This document shows positions 34,536 to 41,464 of a DNA stretch of 41,464 nucleotides, one piece after another. The translations under genes and the position numbers were made by a program. Under the pieces are notes generated by a model. The model saw only the letters and a list, made by a program, of their open reading frames with translations. It searched no databases and was not told where the DNA came from. Each line of letters starts with the position of its first letter. Positions within the stretch are counted from its first letter, which is position 1. Source of the DNA: Caulobacteraceae bacterium (GTDB lineage Bacteria > Pseudomonadota > Alphaproteobacteria > Caulobacterales > Caulobacteraceae); NCBI GenBank assembly GCA_947441065.1, contig CANESI010000024.1, positions 1-41,464 on the forward strand. Direction: 5' to 3'.

Positions 34536-35167
34536 GGGCATTGGATGTTATTACCAGCACGCTAGACCATAGCGATCGACTTTGGGAGGCGCGCGCAACG
34601 CGGTCGGCTGAGGCAGTCTACAGGATTGCCAGACGCGCTTTTGTGCGATCGGACTATGCGGCGTGGTTTGAGCATCAATTTGGACATGCCATAGCCAGTG
34701 ATCGTGATGCATTGGCGGGCCTATTGCTATGTTTTAGCTTGGCCGTGCACTCTCGGTTCCCTTACAAACGGCTTGCCGTCCCCAATGGCCTTTCGGTGAT
34801 TTTAGAGCGTTGGGTTGACCCAGCCCCACACCATCATCCGATATTTTCGAAATATATCCTGTCGGAGGATGGACCTCTCGATCATCCGGTCGAGCCCAAC
34901 GGCGCTCTGGGCCGCGCGGCCTTTACGCCGCCACCCCTAGACTGTCATTTTTTAGGCGTCTATTGCCCAGATGAGACGAGTTCGTTTGATATCTCGTCTG
35001 TCTATATCGACATTGAACGCGGGCCTTCGACCGTTCTTTTGATTGGCCCAACCGGTATGGTTGACGCGGCGATGCCTTGGTTCGAGAAGGCTGGTCCTGG
35101 CCGGGTTATCAACAGACCGTTTGGCCCCGATCCCTCGTTCCGCTTGTTATACTATTCCGCCAGATGA
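34532..35167 (+). CDS. hypothetical protein, 211 residues, coupled to ABC exporter
   Basis: I do not recognise a family. The frame is surely coding: it starts in an ATGA overlap with the exporter ATPase gene and ends in an ATGA overlap with the GT61 gene, so it is translated as the middle of a coupled trio. The sequence has no signal peptide and no membrane segment. The N-terminal third is helical (AVYRIARRAFVRSDYAAWFEHQF, with LAGLLLCFSLAVHSRF), and the C-terminal part looks like beta strands with a proline-rich middle (TPPPLDCHFLGVYCPD, SVYIDIERGPSTVLLIGPTG). A histidine cluster (DPAPHHHP) stands in the centre. The place beside a truncated-type Wzt suggests a role in export or glycan modification, by inference only. 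Confidence 0.8.
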   Translation: MRALDVITSTLDHSDRLWEARATRSAEAVYRIARRAFVRSDYAAWFEHQFGHAIASDRDALAGLLLCFSLAVHSRFPYKRLAVPNGLSVILERWVDPAPHHHPIFSKYILSEDGPLDHPVEPNGALGRAAFTPPPLDCHFLGVYCPDETSSFDISSVYIDIERGPSTVLLIGPTGMVDAAMPWFEKAGPGRVINRPFGPDPSFRLLYYSAR

Positions 35168-36411
35168 GATCACGAATGGCAGATAATCTTATGCGTGACG
35201 TCAAGGCGCTGATCAAACGCACAGCGCGGAGAACCCTCATGTTTGGAGGGCGCGAGTTAACGCCGAGGGTCCTGTTCTTTGAGGATCATGCCGGCTGGCC
35301 GCCGAATGTTGAAATTGTTGAAACCATTGAGCCTAGAGTCCAAATTGCTCGGGTTACCCCCGACCCCTATGAAGTCTTTCCAAACCACATCGCCGGATGG
35401 GCGCAGGGGATGTATCCCTTTGCCGGCGAGGCATACCAGACCGATTCCTTACGGCTATGGAAGGGGCAAGAGGTTCGAACCCTGGGGAGGAGAGGTGGGT
35501 TGGTCTTTTCGGACGGAACATTCGATCGATCGACCTTCCAATGGGTTTCTCCCGATCTGAGGCCTCCCATTCTCGACTGGAATGGGGGCAATCTCGTTGT
35601 CCCGAACAGCCCCGAGCGCGAAATTTCAGACCCGTGTTATTTGGCTTTCAACAGTGGCCACACAAACTATGCCCACTGGCTGACGGATAATCTAATCTAT
35701 CTGTACATCTATGTAACGAAGTTAAAGCCCTTAGGTATAAAAGTCGTTCTTCCAGATAGCCTGTCCGGATTCGCCCGGGACACGGTAAAGATCTTGGGGA
35801 TAACGCCTGAAGATACTATTGTTGCGGGGGATGAAATCCTAAAATTTAAAGAACTCTTTTTTTCCGACACGATATATTTTGGAGAAATCCCAGCTATATT
35901 GAGGCGCGCGGTTGATTATTTAAAAGAAAAAGCATTGAGTTTAGATGTTCCGGTCCTGGCAGATCGCTTGGTCTATATTTCAAGACCAGACGCGACGGCG
36001 CGGCCGCTCATGAACAACGGTGAATTGGAAGCAAGGCTGTCGAGTTTGGGTTTCGAGATTGTCGCAACTGGTACCCTGACACTGCTGGAGCAGATCAAGC
36101 TGTTTGCTGAGACGCGATTAGTCGTCGGACAGCATGGCGCGGGATTGATGAACAGCATCTTCTGCTCTCCCGGTGCGACCTTGATCGAGCTATTTCCCGA
36201 ATACATGCTTCAGGGCCATTTTTGGAATGCGGCTTCATTGATGGACCTTCAGTACGGGTTCCTCTCAGGAACTAGTTTTGATGCGGACAGTTCCACGGTC
36301 ACGGTCGATGGAAATTGGGAAGCGGCGAGCGTGATCGATGTCAGTCGCGTCGCTGAAATTTGCACGCGTATCTCTAAAGGACCGCTCGGCCGCTCCTCTA
36401 AGTTCAGATAG
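35164..36411 (+). CDS. GT61 (DUF563) family glycosyltransferase
   Basis: A protein of about 415 residues of glycosyltransferase family 61. The C-terminal half carries the hallmark LVVGQHGAGLMNSIFCSPGATLIELFP, preceded by RLVYISRPDATARPLMNNGEL and, earlier, the YLAFNSGHTNYAHWLTDNL motif (FxHWLxD in the family). GT61 includes plant xylosyltransferases and EOGT; bacterial members usually sit in exopolysaccharide or LPS loci, as here. The start at 35164 uses an ATGA overlap with the preceding unknown gene; ATG 35176 is a second choice. The middle (around 35800-35900) is AT-rich. Confidence 0.92.
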   Translation: MRSRMADNLMRDVKALIKRTARRTLMFGGRELTPRVLFFEDHAGWPPNVEIVETIEPRVQIARVTPDPYEVFPNHIAGWAQGMYPFAGEAYQTDSLRLWKGQEVRTLGRRGGLVFSDGTFDRSTFQWVSPDLRPPILDWNGGNLVVPNSPEREISDPCYLAFNSGHTNYAHWLTDNLIYLYIYVTKLKPLGIKVVLPDSLSGFARDTVKILGITPEDTIVAGDEILKFKELFFSDTIYFGEIPAILRRAVDYLKEKALSLDVPVLADRLVYISRPDATARPLMNNGELEARLSSLGFEIVATGTLTLLEQIKLFAETRLVVGQHGAGLMNSIFCSPGATLIELFPEYMLQGHFWNAASLMDLQYGFLSGTSFDADSSTVTVDGNWEAASVIDVSRVAEICTRISKGPLGRSSKFR

Positions 36412-36551
36412 GTTTAGGGCCTTCAGAAAGGTTGGGCTTGAGGATCGCGTGCGATGGCATCTTTCGTCTCACCAGTGTAATTTGACGTTGTGTCTTTCTG
36501 CCCGGACCAACGGACCTTGTCTCAAGATATTTTCGGTCGACGGAGATTTTG

Positions 36552-37379
36552 ATGAAAGTTGCAACATTTGGCTCTTGTTTGTCGCGCAACACGGCAAACT
36601 ATCTCGTTGCAGATTTTGAATTCGAAATAATGAGCTGCGTTTTTCACGTGATGAGTGAGCAGTTCGTCAAATACTATGTTGAAAAAACACATGAGCTCCC
36701 AGATCTCGATTGGCTAGAGAGCATGTTCGTCGCGAACGACGATCCAAAATCTGTTCACTATGCAAATGGTATGCTCCGAAATCAATATCCCGAGCAGATG
36801 GGCCTTTGGGAATTTTCTGAACAGGACATGCCATCTAAAATTCTTTTTTTAGACCTCATCGAAAATCATGAAGTCGATCTGATTCTATTAGATAATTTCA
36901 TTGATATGAGTTCTTGGCCGATGTTTTACACCTTGGATCCGAAACTTTCAGAATCCCCAATCCAATTCGTCTATCATTTTTATAAAAATAGTGAGGAGTT
37001 GCTCAAGAAATTCCGCTTCGGTGGCTATGTATCCCCGCGGGATTCGGCGAAAAATTACCTTAAGATCATGATGTGGTTGAAGAAAAAACAACCAAAGGCA
37101 AAAATTGCATTTCTAAGCTTCTTTGGCTGCACCAGCGAGGGCAATCCCGAACGCCAACAGCGCGCTCTGGATTTTTACCGGGAACTCTCAACGATCGCAC
37201 CGAAAGAATTCTTGGTTCTGCCGCCCTTGGACGTGCCTAAGGTGCTTCAAATCGAGGGCGACTGGTCTCATGTCCACAACTCAGTCTATCGCGGTTTGGC
37301 AGGAAAACTCTTTGTTGACTTTATAATCCAGCCATCAAACGAGGCTTCATCGTCCAAGGGATGGAAGGGACTTCCCTGA
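36552..37379 (+). CDS. SGNH-like/DUF6270-like protein of polysaccharide locus
   Basis: A 275-residue soluble protein. It begins MKVATFGSCLSRNTANYL, with Ser8 in a GSC turn just after the first strand, as in SGNH hydrolase-like proteins. Near the end Asp237 and His240 appear in GDWSHVHNSVYRGLAGKL, a D-x-x-H arrangement that would complete a Ser-Asp-His triad. The pattern resembles DUF6270 and other uncharacterised glycan-locus proteins. It might remove or add acyl groups on the sugar chain. GGAG lies 6 nt before ATG 36552. The coding sequence is the most AT-rich in the window: positions 36841-36900 hold 17 G/C in 60, against 42 in 60 at 29401-29460. Confidence 0.75.
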   Translation: MKVATFGSCLSRNTANYLVADFEFEIMSCVFHVMSEQFVKYYVEKTHELPDLDWLESMFVANDDPKSVHYANGMLRNQYPEQMGLWEFSEQDMPSKILFLDLIENHEVDLILLDNFIDMSSWPMFYTLDPKLSESPIQFVYHFYKNSEELLKKFRFGGYVSPRDSAKNYLKIMMWLKKKQPKAKIAFLSFFGCTSEGNPERQQRALDFYRELSTIAPKEFLVLPPLDVPKVLQIEGDWSHVHNSVYRGLAGKLFVDFIIQPSNEASSSKGWKGLP

Positions 37380-37399
37380 CGATCCGGAGCTTATAAGGC

Positions 37400-38254
37400 T
37401 CAAAATCCGTAGGCTCGTGCGGCATCTACACCGGCACAATAGAGCAGATTGCCCATAGTGCCATCGTGCAAGAGGCCAATATTCTCTGGGCAAGCCGTCC
37501 AGATCCGATCAACCATGCTGCCATTTTGTGGCGCACTAGGCATATATTCGATCAGATAGGCCCAGTCCTTGCCGGGAAGGGCGTGGGTGACAAAGCCGAA
37601 GGGCCCGAAAATCCGTTCGATGGCGTTAAGGCCATAGCTGATGATGTGACCTCGGCGGACAGGATCGAGATAGGCGTAGCCCTCGGCCCGCACAAACTGC
37701 GGCATGCCCGTATTGATCAAAAAGACCGCATCGGGATTACAGACCTGTGACAGTTCGCGGGCAAAACCCTTGAGCTGGTTGGGGGTCAGGTGCTCGACGA
37801 CCTCGATACAGACCCCGGCATCGAACTTCCCTTCAAGATCGGCAGTGGTGCCGATAATATAGTTGGGATGGGCCGAGTGATTGGCCGGAGGAAAGCGCTC
37901 AATCCCCCAGAAGGTCGACTTGCTCTGGGGCAAATAGGTGGCCAGCGAATCGAGCAGATAGCCCGCGCCCGCGCCCAGATCGAGGAACCTTTTTACCGGT
38001 CTGCGGGCATAGAGCAGGGTCTCGGCGACCCGGCACAGGGCCGCGCCATAGGCCCGCGAGCGTGCAGCCTCATCCTCATTGACCCAATAGCTGGCATCAT
38101 AGTCGCGAAGGGGGCGGCCCTCATCAAATTCGATCAGATAGTGGGGATCGAGAAAGATGGTGTCGCAGGTCTTACAGCCAAAGAAGTTATAGCCATCGAC
38201 CACGGTCTCTTGATTGACTCTTGAGGACAGACAGACCGGGCAATGCTCTGACAT
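37400..38254 (-). CDS. zinc-ribbon class I SAM methyltransferase
   Basis: A 284-residue protein. An N-terminal zinc ribbon is formed by Cys5, Cys8, Cys27 and Cys30 (CPVC and CKTC). The methyltransferase core follows with RFLDLGAGAGYLLDSLATYL as SAM-binding motif I, FDAGVCIEVVEHLTPNQLKG as motif for the post-I/IV region, and VFLINTGMP. Such zinc-ribbon methyltransferases often act on nucleotide sugars or finish glycan chains in surface polysaccharide loci. It lies 54 bp downstream of the large glycosyltransferase gene on the same strand and faces the SGNH-like gene end to end, 20 bp apart. Confidence 0.9.
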   Translation of the reverse strand: MSEHCPVCLSSRVNQETVVDGYNFFGCKTCDTIFLDPHYLIEFDEGRPLRDYDASYWVNEDEAARSRAYGAALCRVAETLLYARRPVKRFLDLGAGAGYLLDSLATYLPQSKSTFWGIERFPPANHSAHPNYIIGTTADLEGKFDAGVCIEVVEHLTPNQLKGFARELSQVCNPDAVFLINTGMPQFVRAEGYAYLDPVRRGHIISYGLNAIERIFGPFGFVTHALPGKDWAYLIEYMPSAPQNGSMVDRIWTACPENIGLLHDGTMGNLLYCAGVDAARAYGF

Positions 38255-38308
38255 GGGGTCGACTTTCAGACGTGATGGCGCTCAAGAGAGCCCGCAGATT
38301 AGGTCAAA

Positions 38309-41300
38309 CTATTGTAAATTCAGCAAAGGCCTCATTGCGTCGCAACCCGCAGCAATACCGTGATGGTCGCGCACAAAGGTCCACCCGGCCTCGGCAATGT
38401 CGCTCCAGCGCTGCTGATCTGAGGCCAAGGCCAAGACCGCATCGGCAAAGGCCGCAGGCTCATCGGCGATCAGGGCATGGACGCCTTCGGTCAGGTTCAT
38501 GCCCTCAACCCCGATGGCAGTCGAGACGACAGGCACCCCGGCGCCAAAGGCCGAATAGATCTTGCCCTTAACGCCAGCTCCGTAGCGCAGGGGCGCGACA
38601 AAGACGCTGGCGCTGGCGAACAGGGGCCCCAGATCATCCACCCGACCCGGAACCAGGATGTCGCCTGCGGCGAGGCCCAAGACCTCTGGTGTGGGATTGG
38701 CACCGGCCAAGACCAAGCGGCTGCCGACCATGCGGTGGCGGATCAGCGGCCAAATCTCCTGCGCCATCCAGACGGCGGCATCGATATTGGGACTATGGCC
38801 ATAGCCGCCCAAAAACAGGATGTCGCGCCGTGGTGGGCCAAAGCCGCTGGCGCGGTCGGGCAGGTCGATCATGAAGGGCATGACAGCGACCGGCTTGGTT
38901 AGCTTGGTCTCCGCCTCCAGCAGCGCCTTTTCGACGGTCGAGGGCACACAGACCACATGGGCCTTTTCCATCACCGCCAACTCGGTGGTTTTGAGCGACT
39001 TGGCCGTGGCGCGCAGGAGGTCAGAATTTTCGATCCGCGCCTGACGTTCGACCCGCAAATAGTGCAGGTCCATATTGTTGAAGATGATCTGGGCCTGCGG
39101 ACAGTGCTTTTTGATCGCCGAAATGGCGTCCTGCATGACATTGAACCGGAAGACATGGACCACATCGAACAGGTGTCCATTCTCCTTAAGATAGGCTTCG
39201 AGCTTGAGGTGGAACGGCGCATAGACACATTCGATCCCGCGACGCTGTAGCGGATCAATATAGCGCGGCTGATAGAGCCAATTGTCGAGCGGTACATAGG
39301 TGACCTTGTAATCAAGGGCTTGGAACACCTCCATGACCTTGACCGTCGTGACCGAGCCTGCGTCCTGATCGGGCGTTGGGGCCGTCGCGTCTATAACAAG
39401 AACACGCTTAGAAACCTTGCGCTCGCGTTCAAATTCTGGGGCCACGCCATTGGGACGGTGATCGGCGAGCACCAAGGCCCAGCGATCCTTGAGCCGTTCT
39501 TGATTGATCACCTGATAGGCCTTGGCACCGGACCCAAGGTCCGTACCCGAGGTCTTGCCCTCATAGTGGATGACGCGTGACAGGGGCTGCATCCAGACCT
39601 CGTGCCCGGCATCGCGGATGCGGAAGGCCAGATCAGAATCTTCGCAATAGGCTGGCACATAGGCCTCGTCGAACCCGCCCAGCGAATGCCAAAGGTCGGT
39701 CGGAACGGCGATGGAGGCCCCCGAAATATAGTCCACCTGACGGGCATAGGAATATTGCGGCCGGTTGGGATCATCGTCGCGGCCATAGTTCCAAGCCGAG
39801 CCGTCTTGCCAGATGATACCGCCCGCCTCCTGCAGCGACCCATCGGGATAGAACAACTTGGACCCGACAAGGCCCGCCTTGGGGAACAGGGCAAAGCTGC
39901 CGATCATCTCGTCCAGCCAACCGGCGACAACCCGCACATCATTATTGAGCATCACCACATAATGGCCCCGCGCACGCTCAGCGACACTGTTGCAGTTGCG
40001 GATAAAGCCCTTGTTCTGGCTGTGCCGCACATGGGTCACGTCGAGCAGGTTGGGCAGGTGCAGGCCGCTGTCATCGGGCGAACCATCATCCCCGATCAGG
40101 ATCTCGAACCGATAGCGCGTCTCGTGCCCGATCAGCGAATCCAGACAGTTGAGCGTATAGGCCAGTTGCCCATAGACCGGGATGATGATCGACACATCCG
40201 GCCCCGGATCATTAGGTCCGACCAGCGATGATCGACTGCGGGCATTGAGGAAGGCGACGGCATCGGAAAAACGGGGGCTGGCCCCCAACAGATCGAACCG
40301 CTCGATAAATTGCCGACCGCGTTCAGCCTCTGGCGGCACCGAATCATCCGTCCGCAGATCATAGGCGCTGAGAATCTCGCGCGGCGTGTTGGGCGCATCG
40401 GCGATGGGCCAAGGAAAGGGTCTGTGTGGGAGAGGTGGGGGTGGTGCGGGACTTGGCGTTGGCGTTAAGGCCTCTTGGCCGACACTCGTATTAGACAGTC
40501 GCACCGTCTCCGCAGCCTGAGCATTCTTGAACTGACGCCGCTGTTTCAGCCGCTCGGGCAGTTTCAGGCTGACCGTCCAATAGATCAGTTTCAGCACCTG
40601 CCGCGTCCGCGTCGACAGACCCGGATGGCGTGCCATCCATTGGCGCACCGGCGCGGTCACCCGCCAGGTCGTGCTGGTGGCAATAGCGCTATAGGCCGCT
40701 GCGATCTGAGCCTGCCTCTGCTCCAGCAGGGCCAGTGATTCGGCCTGTTCGCTAATTTGGCGTTGCAGGCTGTGGTTCTTCAGATCGGCCTGAGCATTGG
40801 TCTCAGTGAGGGCGCGGACTTGGCGCCCTGATTCGGCTTCAGCCTCTGCCTTTGCGTTAGCGAGAGCTTGAAGCTGCCGCTCTGCTTCGGCTTCGGCCTC
40901 GGCCTTGGCCTCATTGAGGGCTTGCAGTTGGCGCGCTGATTCGGCTTCAGCCTCTGCCTTTGCGTCAGCAAGCGCCTGAAGCCGCCGCTCTGATTCGGCC
41001 TCCGCGTCCAAAATGGCCTGTTGAGCCCGGTCGTAGGTCGCTTGCAGTTCGGCTATGGTTTGGCGGGTATATTCCACCGTCCCCTGAAGATCGATCTGCT
41101 TTTTACGGGCCTGGACGAGCGAGATATCCCGCTCGCCGAGGGTCTCTTCTATGTTGTGTTTGAAAGCATCCAGTTCATCGCGAACCAATTGTCCGTCGTC
41201 AATCTGCTGCTTACGGGCGCGGACGAGCGAGATATCCCGCTCGCCAAGGGCCTGCTCGACATTGTTCTTGAAAGCATCCAGTTCATCGCGAACCATTTGC

Positions 41301-41464
41301 TCATCGTCGATCTGCTGCTTACGGGCCCGGACGAGCGACATGTCCCGCTCACTGAGGGCCTGTTCAATATTATTTTTGAAGGCTTCCAGTTCGTCCCGAG
41401 CCACTTGCTCGTCATCAAGCCACCGCTTGCGGGCCTGAACGAGCAAGATATCGCGCTGTTCGAG
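38309..41464 (-). CDS. large GT2-GT4 glycosyltransferase with repeat-built helical N-terminus, 5' end beyond window
   Basis: At least 1051 codons are open to the window edge, so the start lies outside; no ATG near 41446 should be taken as the start because the repeat pattern continues past it. The N-terminal part is charged helix: 36-residue units (ERDISLVRARKQQIDD type) then 18-residue units (LQALNEAKAEAEAEAERQ type). A linker with TSTTWRVTAPVRQWM follows, typical of exporter-linked glycosyltransferases. A GT2 domain comes next (VSIIIPVYGQLAYTLNCL, ILIGDDGSPDDSG, VVMLNNDVRVVAGWLDEM, YCEDSDLAFRIRDAG), then a GT4 domain (FLGGYGHSPNIDAAVWMAQE, APLRYGAGVKGKIYSAFGAG). One chain can thus add two different sugars. 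The coiled stalk may measure chain length or hold partners. Confidence 0.92.
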   Translation of the reverse strand, partial: LEQRDILLVQARKRWLDDEQVARDELEAFKNNIEQALSERDMSLVRARKQQIDDEQMVRDELDAFKNNVEQALGERDISLVRARKQQIDDGQLVRDELDAFKHNIEETLGERDISLVQARKKQIDLQGTVEYTRQTIAELQATYDRAQQAILDAEAESERRLQALADAKAEAEAESARQLQALNEAKAEAEAEAERQLQALANAKAEAEAESGRQVRALTETNAQADLKNHSLQRQISEQAESLALLEQRQAQIAAAYSAIATSTTWRVTAPVRQWMARHPGLSTRTRQVLKLIYWTVSLKLPERLKQRRQFKNAQAAETVRLSNTSVGQEALTPTPSPAPPPPLPHRPFPWPIADAPNTPREILSAYDLRTDDSVPPEAERGRQFIERFDLLGASPRFSDAVAFLNARSRSSLVGPNDPGPDVSIIIPVYGQLAYTLNCLDSLIGHETRYRFEILIGDDGSPDDSGLHLPNLLDVTHVRHSQNKGFIRNCNSVAERARGHYVVMLNNDVRVVAGWLDEMIGSFALFPKAGLVGSKLFYPDGSLQEAGGIIWQDGSAWNYGRDDDPNRPQYSYARQVDYISGASIAVPTDLWHSLGGFDEAYVPAYCEDSDLAFRIRDAGHEVWMQPLSRVIHYEGKTSGTDLGSGAKAYQVINQERLKDRWALVLADHRPNGVAPEFERERKVSKRVLVIDATAPTPDQDAGSVTTVKVMEVFQALDYKVTYVPLDNWLYQPRYIDPLQRRGIECVYAPFHLKLEAYLKENGHLFDVVHVFRFNVMQDAISAIKKHCPQAQIIFNNMDLHYLRVERQARIENSDLLRATAKSLKTTELAVMEKAHVVCVPSTVEKALLEAETKLTKPVAVMPFMIDLPDRASGFGPPRRDILFLGGYGHSPNIDAAVWMAQEIWPLIRHRMVGSRLVLAGANPTPEVLGLAAGDILVPGRVDDLGPLFASASVFVAPLRYGAGVKGKIYSAFGAGVPVVSTAIGVEGMNLTEGVHALIADEPAAFADAVLALASDQQRWSDIAEAGWTFVRDHHGIAAGCDAMRPLLNLQ
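40820..40981 (-). repeat. three 54-bp tandem repeats in glycosyltransferase gene
   Basis: Three successive 18-codon units, at 40928-40981, 40874-40927 and 40820-40873, encode LQALADAKAEAEAESARQ and close variants. A partial unit precedes and another, diverged, follows. At DNA level the units are near copies, so copy number may vary between strains. Confidence 0.9.
41135..41458 (-). repeat. three 108-bp tandem repeats in glycosyltransferase gene
   Basis: Units of 36 codons at 41351-41458, 41243-41350 and 41135-41242 encode the pattern ERDxSLVxARKxxxDDxQ, then xxRDELxAFKxNxExxL. A fourth begins at 41134 and decays. The first unit is close to the window edge, and the array may run further. Confidence 0.9.

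Noticed and set aside
41246-41446. TTG 41446 as start of the large glycosyltransferase
   Set aside because: The frame and the 36-residue repeat continue upstream to the window edge, so the gene is cut and its start is outside.
40820-41464. CRISPR-like array because of regular DNA repeats
   Set aside because: The units are contiguous, with no spacers, and stay in frame with the glycosyltransferase gene.

Overview
The window looks like chromosome of an alphaproteobacterium, most likely of the Caulobacterales. The basis is a perfect CtrA-type box (TTAA-N7-TTAAC) in front of a TPR/GT41-like gene resembling the flagellin glycosyltransferase FlmG, a MucR regulator, a typical alphaproteobacterial initiator tRNA, and mostly high-GC coding sequence. 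Species assignment is an inference; no rRNA is present.

Left part (1-18.6 kb): initiator tRNA, an APH-type phosphotransferase, an S41 lipoprotein protease, the FlmG-like glycosyltransferase with a CtrA promoter, a DHA2 drug-efflux pump that overlaps it tail to tail, a long AT-rich control region, mucR and a lone cheW. Next comes a minus-strand run of rRNA modification genes (RsuA-like, RsmC-like), a CYP153-type cytochrome P450, a GNAT acetyltransferase and an Lrp regulator divergent from a LysE exporter. Then follow an M61 aminopeptidase, a zinc alcohol dehydrogenase, a PLP aminotransferase, a small unknown protein and an XRE regulator.

Middle part (18.7-30.7 kb): a minus-strand series with 6-phosphogluconolactonase, a GT-C/GtrA fusion protein, a GtrB-like polyprenyl-phosphate glycosyltransferase, alkaline phosphatase and undecaprenyl-diphosphatase. 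The fusion, the GT2 enzyme and UppP suggest lipid-linked sugar transfer across the inner membrane. A cation diffusion facilitator, a glutathione transferase, queG, an orphan HigA-like antitoxin and nadE follow.

Right part (30.7-41.5 kb): a surface-polysaccharide locus. It has a rhamnosyltransferase-like GT2, an HddA-type heptose kinase, a short Wzm/Wzt-type ABC exporter, a 211-residue protein of unknown family coupled by ATGA overlaps to the exporter ATPase and a GT61 enzyme, an SGNH-like protein, a zinc-ribbon methyltransferase, and a very large two-domain glycosyltransferase whose N-terminus is a repeat-built helix cut by the window edge. Much of 32.8-37.4 kb is visibly richer in AT than its surroundings, consistent with acquired DNA. 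The least explained items are the 211-residue exporter-linked protein, the GT-C/GtrA fusion and the 36/18-residue helical repeats.
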